From Okapia johnstoni (lineage: Eukaryota; Chordata; Mammalia; Artiodactyla; Giraffidae): DNA of 64,000 bases. This document shows positions 56,861 through 64,000 of the stretch, in pieces. The notes below the pieces were generated by a model that was given only the letters and a program-made list of their open reading frames with translations, searched no databases and was not told the origin of the DNA. Numbering within the stretch: the stretch's first letter is position 1; each line of letters opens with the position of its first letter. The DNA lies in contig CM044317.1 of the NCBI GenBank assembly GCA_024291935.2, positions 21,660,230 through 21,724,229 on the forward strand, given 5' to 3'. The position numbers and the translations under genes are program-made.

Positions 56861-57919
56861 TGCAGACAAAAAAAGAATAGGGGAAAAACCTGAACAGCAG
56901 CAAACACAGAAACTGAGACTGCCCCAGAGGCAAATGGCAACACTAAAATCTGAGTGTTCCCTGAACTGTGGCCACAGAGATGGATGACAATGGCCTTAGG
57001 CCCATGCAAATTTGTGGAGTGGGTCTTGAACCTGAAGGGCCTGGCCCACAGAGGGCCCATACCTTGTATGAAGGGATAGGCTACAGAAAGTGCCCTTCAT
57101 CAGGGTTACATAAATTGCTTTCTATTTCTAACTGCTAAGATTGTTTTAATCACAAAGGCTTCATTTCATTGAATTTTATTCTGCACCGAGATCTTCCATT
57201 TGCCTCCTTTATCTTTGTATTCATGGAAGCTACATGCGGTAATTAACCAAGTTTTGCAAAGTCAGAGAACAAATTTTATACTTATGTCAATTAACTGTAG
57301 TGGATACTGTAGTACTTCTCCCAGATTCCCTCTTCAGGGCCTGTGCATCCACCCTGCAGATGTTAAGAATACCAGTTGCCGGCCACTGCCAGCTGCATCC
57401 CTCATTACAATTGCCCTCAGCTGCAGGGAAAGGTCTTGCCTAAGGCCATGCCCCTTTCCCAGGGGCAGTCTAAATCCAAGGACATAGAGACCCAGCCGCT
57501 TCGCTTCAATTTAAGGCAGCTCTGAAGGGTCATCCCTGCTCTAGAGCTCCCAGGATGTCTGTTACAAGCTGTTCACAGGAAGGCCCATCTAAGATCATGC
57601 TATTCATGTACAAGTGCAATAGCCAGACATTTTAAAATATGAAAATATCTGTTGCAAATCAATCAACATACAGAAATGTACAAAAATACTTTGCAATCTC
57701 ACCCTATGCTTTAGTCATTGCCAAAAGGACGGTTATATCCTTCAGGACTTTTTTCCAAGCATGTTAAATGCATTCCATACGTTATTTTATAAAATTAGGT
57801 CATACTATACCTAGTCTTCTGCAATTTAATTTAAAAATATTTTAAAGAGATATCCCATTTTTCTGAAGCACCTCATAGTACCCCACTGCATGCTATGCAC
57901 CATCATTTATGTAAGCACT
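56861..57919. other. Intronic sequence, nothing recognised
   Basis: Unassigned. A slightly GC-richer segment lies at 57330-57550, without a coding frame bounded by splice sites. Confidence 0.4.
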
Positions 57920-57928
57920 AACTAATAA

Positions 57929-58240
57929 ATGGGGCTTCCCTCATAGCTCAGTTGGTAAAGAATCCACCTGCAATGCAGGAAACCCCAGTTTGACTCCTGG
58001 GTTACGAAGATCCACTGGAGAAGGGATAGGCTACCTACCCCAGTATTCTTGGGCTTCCCTTGTGGCTCAGCTGGTCAAGAATCCGCCTGCAATGCAAGAG
58101 ACCTGGGTTTGATCCCTGGGTTGGGAAGATCCCCTGGAGAATGGAAAGGCTACCCACTCCAGTATTATGGCCTAGACAATTTACAGTCCATGGGGTTGCA
58201 AAGAGTTGGACACAACTGAGCAACTTTCACTTTCAATTTC
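57929..58240 (+). mobile_element. Dimeric Bov-tA-type SINE, full length
   Basis: Units start at about 57932 (gggcttccctcatagctcag) and 58050 (gggcttcccttgtggctcag). The first has gatccactggagaagggata and the second gatcccctggagaatgga, ending ttggacacaactgagcaact. The duplication aactaataa lies at 57920-57928 and 58241-58249. Confidence 0.93.
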
Positions 58241-58429
58241 AACTAATAATATGTACATTCATTCTAATTACTACAATTTTGAATAATGCTGCAATGGACA
58301 TGTTACGTGTATAGTTCTCGCACCTACATAAGAACCTCAGGGGAATAAATGACTAGACATGAAACTCTTGGATCCCAGGTCACCACTGTCTGTCGAGCTG
58401 GCTTTTACAAGGCTCCTGAGTCATTCTCC

Positions 58430-58920
58430 ACTCTCAGCACCCTCGATCTTTACTCCAGATCCAGGCCACCATGTACCTCTCCTGGACTATTGTGGTTGCC
58501 TCTTGTCTGAGCCACTCGCTTCAGTGTCCTCTTAACTCTATCTCTGCTTTATTGTGACCTCAGAATGTTTAAGTTATAAAACCATTTAAGAATTTCCCAG
58601 TTTAAAACTTCCAATGGCTCCCCCTTGCTTCCAGGATAAAATAAAAACTCCTTCTGTGATTGGGCCACAAATTCTCCTTGCAGTCTCTTTCTAGCTTCTT
58701 ACAGAAACCCAATTACCACACTATGTGTTGTTTTACAAACCCACCACACACCTCCAAGTAGCCATTCCTTTGTGCTTTTTATAACCATAGCTTAAAATTC
58801 ATTACAATTTTATTTTTCAAAACTCAAGCTCAATCAGTGTTACTCTCCTTGTGCAGTTGTTTCCTGCACAGAGTAGGAACTCAGTGAATATTTGGTGAGT
58901 AAACACTTTTGGTTAATTAG
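58430..58920 (+). mobile_element. L2 LINE 3' end
   Basis: The order gatccaggccaccatgtacc, aaaacttccaatggctcccc, ccaggataaaataaaaactc, ctgcacagagtaggaactca and gtgaatatttggtgagta matches L2. Confidence 0.75.
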
Positions 58921-60676
58921 TCTGGAAAAAGGAAGAGAAAAATGGATCAGAAGTGGAGAAAAATTGCCAAAAACCCTGGATCTAACACGACATATGAGTG
59001 ATACTACAGGACAGTAGCATGAAACAAGTTGGAAGAATCAGTCTTCCCTTCAAAGTTAATAAGTGCATTCATGGAACTTCAAGCATCTCAACAAGGTTGA
59101 TGTGACTGGTACACCTCCCTTCTGGCAAATTCACATCCAAAGGCTAGAGAAGCAGTACTGATTTAGAATATTTGCTGGTCCTAACTGATACTTGGGTATT
59201 GTCTTGCCCCATGGAGCCATGCTACCTTCCATACTCAACATTTAGTTGACAGGCTCTCTTATTCTTATGTCATCTTTGAGATGCATACTTTTCCCTACAA
59301 CACCAGCTTGTGGGGCTGGGGCCGTATGACCTAGAGTCTCCAGATGCTCTGTCCAGGGTCATGCCCTGTATAATCCCTGTGCCTACAGGCTGCAATAGCA
59401 CCAGTCGCATGGTTCCCTTGATTCTAGCTCTTCCCAGAGTCTCAAGCATCTCTTCCTGGCCTGTTTGAAACAAGGAAATAATAGTTTTTTAAATTAAAGT
59501 TTGCTTTTCTCTCCCACCAACAGTATCCAAATCGCCTGACGTTGGCCCCTACTGGTGGCAGTCTTCTTTTGTGAAGAGTGATGTTTGAAGGCTTATTGTT
59601 ACATTAGGTTGAGAGCGTCCTAGAGATGGTGAGCCTGGCAGGAAGGTGGTGTGCACTGTGAGAGGGTAGGGCACAGAGAAAAGGGGGCTCTGTGGGCAGG
59701 AACTCTGTATGTCCCACTGTTTGGTCATCTGCCAACCTTACAGAAATAGGGACAAAACACAAATCTCCTTGTAACTGTGAAATCAAATCGGAAGTTAAAA
59801 ATATTCCCATATAGAGTATGAAACAGACACAGATGGATCACTAATGGTCTGTCTCCAGGCTCACGCTCTTTTGATATCTCGTTACCTTATGCCTTACATA
59901 GGTGAGGTGACTCCAGAAGGTGGGTCACTTTAGAATTCTAATAACTAATCCTCCTTTACGGGTTCAAAGTTGTAAATTGATCCATTTTAAACTGAATTCC
60001 ACACCTAAATAAACTGAGCAAGGGTTCTCTTACTCTCTGTCAGGAACCTCACACAAGACAACCTTACTATGTTAGAAAACCACTGCCAATCAATCAGCAT
60101 TGATATGAGTTTCTTTCTTGAAAAACAATTTGGACTTTTTGTCATAAAATCCAACTCTTGCCATCTATTTCTTTTTAATAAAAGGGGACTATAGTCTAGT
60201 TATTTAATATGATTATATGAAAATGAATATTCACAGAATAGCTATAAGTACATAAGAGAGACATCCAGCTAATTGCAATTTGAATTTAAAGTTCCACCTG
60301 AGAATAAAGAAAAATCTAAAGTAATCTAATTGAATGAAAGTCAATTATGTAAGTAATCAGCGCATCCTTTTGTAGAAGCATCCTAAGTTAGGTGGCTATG
60401 CATCAATGCTTACCTATATTCAGTGCCTCGGCTATAGCATCAGAATGGCCTGACCAGAACACTACTGTAACAGTGGAAGACAAAGCCTGAACAAACAGAT
60501 TAAAGATGCCCAAGAAGGATTTGTTAACAGGAGCGAACAGGTCATCATAGTGGGTAGGCTTATGGGTATTAAAGAATAAGAATTGTCTTCACAGGGCACC
60601 CACAGCCAGTGCTCTTAGACAGTCCACATAGAGTAGAAAGGGAGATGAGAGGCAGGTTAAGGATTAAGGGGACACA
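58921..60676. other. Repeat-poor intronic block
   Basis: 1.75 kb, no recognised repeats or exons. Confidence 0.4.
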
Positions 60677-60785
60677 TGTATACCTGTGGCCGATTCACAC
60701 TGATGTATGGCAAACCATCACAATACTGTAAAGTAATTTTCCTCCAATCAAAATAATTAACCAAAAAAAACTAAGTTAAAAAAAA
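60677..60785 (+). mobile_element. Ruminant L1 3' terminal fragment with A-rich tail
   Basis: tgtatacctgtggccgattc, then tgatgtatggcaaaccatca and actgtaaagtaattttcctc, match the extreme 3' end of ruminant L1, followed by an A-rich tail. A very short, 5'-truncated insertion. Confidence 0.85.
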
Positions 60786-62278
60786 GACTCGTCTTCAACT
60801 CTGTATAAAGGAGGGGGTCCCCTGGCCACCCAGGGCAGCATTCCAGTCTACCTCACAAGCCAATCCTTGGGATACAAAAGGATGGCTCAGATCACAGTAA
60901 TTTGACTACCCACCACTATCATCATCCAGTTATTCCCTGTGCCTTGATTTTGAGTTTGCCCAGGATTCTTCCGGCTACTCTTTGTTGTCTTCAAAGTTGT
61001 TCTGCCCCTAGGAAAAGCTTACAGAGACTCCAGTTGGCCTGACAACCTTTTTGTAAGTATAAATGACTTAATTACCTTTCTGAGCTACATTTCAGTCTAT
61101 ATTCATTTAGTTTGCATGAGTTCATTTACTGAGAGAAGAATTCCTGTAAAACATACTCACAGAATTGAGTGTCTGGGTCTTTGGTCCCTGGCTATAACAG
61201 TATTTGAGTACTGTCCCAGCTGGGACACCCACAGATGGCCACTCACTGCCTTTGAATTGCTATAAAGATAAGAGAGGAAGGAAGCTATGGTTTTCTGTGT
61301 TTTGTTTATTTTAGATTTATGCATGAACGATGAAAACATGCAGTAAGTTCTATCCACAGTTTGCCATGGGAAAAGACCCTTTGCAGAGGTTGGTGTGTTT
61401 GTCTTTTAGTATCATAACAACTTGCTGATGTTCCTTCTTTTTCCTGCTATGAACAATTTACCCATTAAATTCAGAGCATGACTATCCTAAATGAGAATAC
61501 ATCTGCAAATGAGAACACATGTGCAGTTTTCCTATTACAAAAGCAACAAATGCTTGTTGTGGCAAGTTGCGTGGATTTTCGTTTTCACCTCTAAATCATT
61601 CTGTGATGATCTATGCTGTATAAACAAAGAGGAAGGAGTCAAAAAGCAAATAATCTTTGGAACAAAAATGGCTCAAAGATGCTTGCATGCAGCCAGAGCG
61701 TCAGCAATCCGTCTGCCTGACAGCACTTCAGGAGTTTTTTTCTTGGCATTTGGTCTACCTGAACTCCCTGTCATCTGCTAAAGCCCCCCTCTAGAACAGC
61801 TGACCAATTACGGAGTTTTTTTTTGGTTCAAGAACCTTCTCGTCAATTAAGAACCAGGAGGTTCTACTAAACTAATTTCTTTGAGGATCAGCATCTCAGG
61901 AAGGTGCCAAGACTGGGGAGAAACATCTGCTTTGATGCTGATCTGCTCACAGAGCAAAGAGACCCAAAGAAAATCTACTTCGTATGGATGATCCCCCAGC
62001 CTCAGAGCTTTCTTTCTTTCCCCTCCTTACTGCCATTTTTGCTTGAGACTCCTCAAGCACAGAGCATCAAACATTTCTGACCGGATCCAATATGACAGGC
62101 ATTATTCTCTAGACAGGACTGAGCAAAACAAGAAGGGGCTCTGAAGGTCAGCATGGCAGCAGCTTCCCCTCCGCGATGCTCCAGTCCTCTTGCCGGCATC
62201 ACAGTCTGTAGGGATGAGGGTGTGGCAACCGTCTATTGCCTCTTGTTTTTATGAGATTCCCTAATACTGGCTTTTAAT
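60786..62278. other. Repeat-poor intronic block
   Basis: 1.5 kb without recognised elements. The frame at 61491-61781 has no domain or splice context. Confidence 0.4.
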
Positions 62279-62482
62279 GGCTTCCCAGGTGGCTCAGTGG
62301 TAAAGATTCCGCCTAACAATGCAAAAGACACAAGAGATGCAGGTTCAGTTCCTGGGTGGGGAAGATCCCCCGGAGTAGGAGATGGCAACCCACTCCAGTG
62401 TTCTTGCCTGGAGAATCTCATGGACAGAGGAGCCTGGCAGGCTACAGTTCAGGGGGTTGCAAAGAGTCAAACATGACTGAGC
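62279..62482 (+). mobile_element. Bov-tA SINE
   Basis: Head ggcttcccaggtggctcagt, tail agagtcaaacatgactgagc. Target duplication not clear. Confidence 0.92.
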
Positions 62483-62514
62483 CCACAATGCATTTATGCA
62501 CTAACAGAGTAAGT

Positions 62515-62580
62515 GAAATCGTGTGAGAGCATTTAACATACTATCTGGTGTATAGCACTCAATAAATGTTAACTGAATTT
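62515..62580 (+). mobile_element. MIR/L2 terminal fragment
   Basis: ctggtgtatagcactcaata then aatgttaactgaattt is the typical terminal motif. Confidence 0.5.
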
Positions 62581-63552
62581 GCCAGAAGATCTAGTTTCTC
62601 CCCATTTTCCTGGCTTGCCTCATTTTTTTCAAGAGAAAGTACATAAGTAAGTTGCTCTGTGTACCCTGCAGCGTAACACAGAAGATGCTTAACCAAAATA
62701 GACAAAATGATTTACAGGCGGCCTTTGCTGAAGGATGCAGAGGCCCAGGAGGCTGGGCCACTGTGATGAAGTCATTCGACTCAAACCACCTCAAATCCTT
62801 GTCAAAAATAGGAGGGGGGATAAATCATAAATTTTAAAAAGGAAAGCAGATTTCACCAAAAACTCTTGATGAAGCAGAACAAGATGGCTCTTAGGAATCC
62901 TTAGTAAAATATTTCACTGGGTAGGCACGGTTGATTTGTTAGGCTACCCATGCAGAGTGCATTGGATCATTTCTTCTCACAAATATTCTTTTGCAATTGT
63001 GTACCTCTGAACTATGCCTTCTTAGAAACCCAGATATGGTTTACAGATGATACTATATACATTTAATAGTCTTTTTTTTTTAAATGTAGCTAATTCTACT
63101 GACAAAAACTTATTTTCATATATTAAAAACAAGCATATTGGGTAAAATACATGGTGGCTTAAATCTGGGTCCAATTGTTGAAACAAGAAGACAAGGCAGG
63201 AAGATGATCTTTCCTTGCCAAAATTTGTACTTTATAAATTAGCCCATAAAACTGCATGAAACCACTGGCTCTATGGTGCCAGTGAAATAATATATCACAG
63301 GGAAACAATAATAAGCACAAATGAACAGGCTTTTGTTAAACAGCCTCAAGGAAACAGATAAACAGTGACTTCTGAGCCACATAACGCCTAAGTCCCTTAC
63401 TCATTTTTTATGTATTATCCTAAATGAGAAACTATGGCCAGCCTGGAGTTCACATATATAGCTGAAAGTGTCTATCAGGTGAATGATAAAAAGCAAGATT
63501 GGGTCTGGTTTGTCAAAAAAATTTAGAGTACTTGAGAAAAGCTTCATGATCA
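62581..63552. other. Intronic sequence, nothing recognised
   Basis: AT-rich, no features. Confidence 0.4.
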
Positions 63553-63640
63553 GAGTGCTTGTGTTCAAGCCCAGATCGCACCATTTCCTAGCAATGGACC
63601 TCAGGCAAGGGACCTCGGAAACGGGAACCCTATCGGTCAA
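63553..63640 (+). mobile_element. MIR SINE 5' part
   Basis: gtgcttgtgttcaagcccag, accatttcctagcaatggac and ctcaggcaagggacctcg follow MIR order. Confidence 0.65.
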
Positions 63641-63799
63641 GCTGTACGACATCCCCAGCAACTGGACAGCTGGAAACAAAAAAGAAACGTGCCAGCAAAT
63701 GTCTCCGAGTGTGAGGCAACTTCTTTAGAACTCTAAGGTAATTTGGGAGGGAAAGGGGTACAGGTAGAATTTTTTTTTTTAACTTAATGAAAATGATTT

Positions 63800-64000
63800 T
63801 TGGTGCTTCCCAGGTAGAGCTAGTGGTAAAGAACCTGCCTGCCAAAGCAGGAGACGTAAGAGAAATGGGTTTGATTCCTGGGTTAGGAAGATACCATGGA
63901 GGAGGAAATGGCATCTCACTCCAATATTCTTGCCTGGAAAATCTCATGGACAGAGGAGCCTGGTGGGTTACAGTCCATGGGGCCAAAAGAGTCCGACATG
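63800..64000 (+). mobile_element. Bov-tA SINE, cut by the window edge
   Basis: Head tggtgcttcccaggtagagc, then gggtttgattcctgggttag and gggccaaaagagtccgacat at the end of the window. The last few bases of the element are missing. Confidence 0.92.

Larger units (their letters stand above)
48498..64000 (-). other. AIG1: AIG1 upstream intron (partial)
   Basis: This lies 5' of the exon in gene orientation and should separate it from the exon encoding roughly residues 50-99. I looked for that exon's recognisable peptides (around the LISLRDW and LAVLAF stretches) in the listed frames and by eye and did not find them, so the intron probably runs past the right edge. It contains the repeats listed individually. 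Assignment to AIG1 follows from exon orientation; an unrecognised nested gene cannot be excluded. Confidence 0.6.

Noticed and set aside
1..64000. SINE orientation bias relative to AIG1
   Set aside because: Counting by eye, roughly 13 Bov-type SINEs run opposite to the gene and 9 with it; too few for a meaningful bias.
1..64000. An undescribed multi-gene system
   Set aside because: Only one host exon is supported; all other coding-like signals belong to BovB or L1 remnants or lack any evidence of being translated.

Overview
The window is mammalian nuclear DNA from a ruminant, most likely a bovid such as cattle, sheep, goat or a relative. It is packed with elements that occur together only in that group. 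There are about 20 Bov-tA tRNA-Glu-like SINEs, two Bov-A2 dimers, at least six pieces of the RTE-type LINE BovB, ruminant L1 3' ends and cetartiodactyl CHR SINEs. These sit over older mammalian layers (L2, MIR, MER20, MER5A, MaLR/ERVL LTRs, old L1). No bacterial, organellar or viral gene organisation is present.

Only one host coding exon could be supported. It is a 102-bp, phase-0 exon on the minus strand (48396-48497) with a consensus acceptor and donor. Its 34 codons match residues 100-133 of AIG1 (androgen-induced gene 1), a multi-pass membrane hydrolase of the AIG1/ADTRP family. The rest is best read as AIG1 intron: 48498-64000 is the upstream intron, and 1-48395 the downstream intron, which leads to the exon carrying catalytic His134. 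The gene runs right to left.

Layout by region. 1-16 kb: unique AT-rich intron with scattered SINEs, an antisense MaLR LTR (3.65-4.04 kb), a MER20 and an L1 3' end, each of the last two interrupted by a Bov-tA, and a MaLR-like LTR near 15 kb. 16.4-17.6 kb: a BovB insertion inside an unassigned minus-strand open frame. 17.6-33 kb: older repeats, several SINEs, and a solo ERVL-type LTR (29.14-29.91 kb) with a 5-bp target duplication. 33.1-36 kb: the densest block, an antisense L1 3'UTR interrupted by a Bov-tA and by a 1.47-kb BovB that still encodes a recognisable reverse transcriptase, followed by a BovB fold-back (two 168-bp inverted arms). 40.1-41.8 kb: antisense L1 ORF1 plus 5'UTR with a CHR SINE inserted. 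43.4-44.2 kb: a second head-to-head BovB rearrangement. 48.4 kb: the AIG1 exon. 50-52.8 kb: MER5A, a possible LTR remnant, a BovB tail with an open C-terminal frame, and an antisense L1 ORF2 remnant. 53-64 kb: further Bov-tA copies, L2 remnants and unique intron.

I found no undescribed functional system. The most unusual structures are the two BovB inverted duplications, whose arms share variants absent from the other BovB copies in the window. They are better explained by template switching or fold-back than by chance neighbouring insertions. Repeat family names come from remembered consensus sequences, not from a database search.
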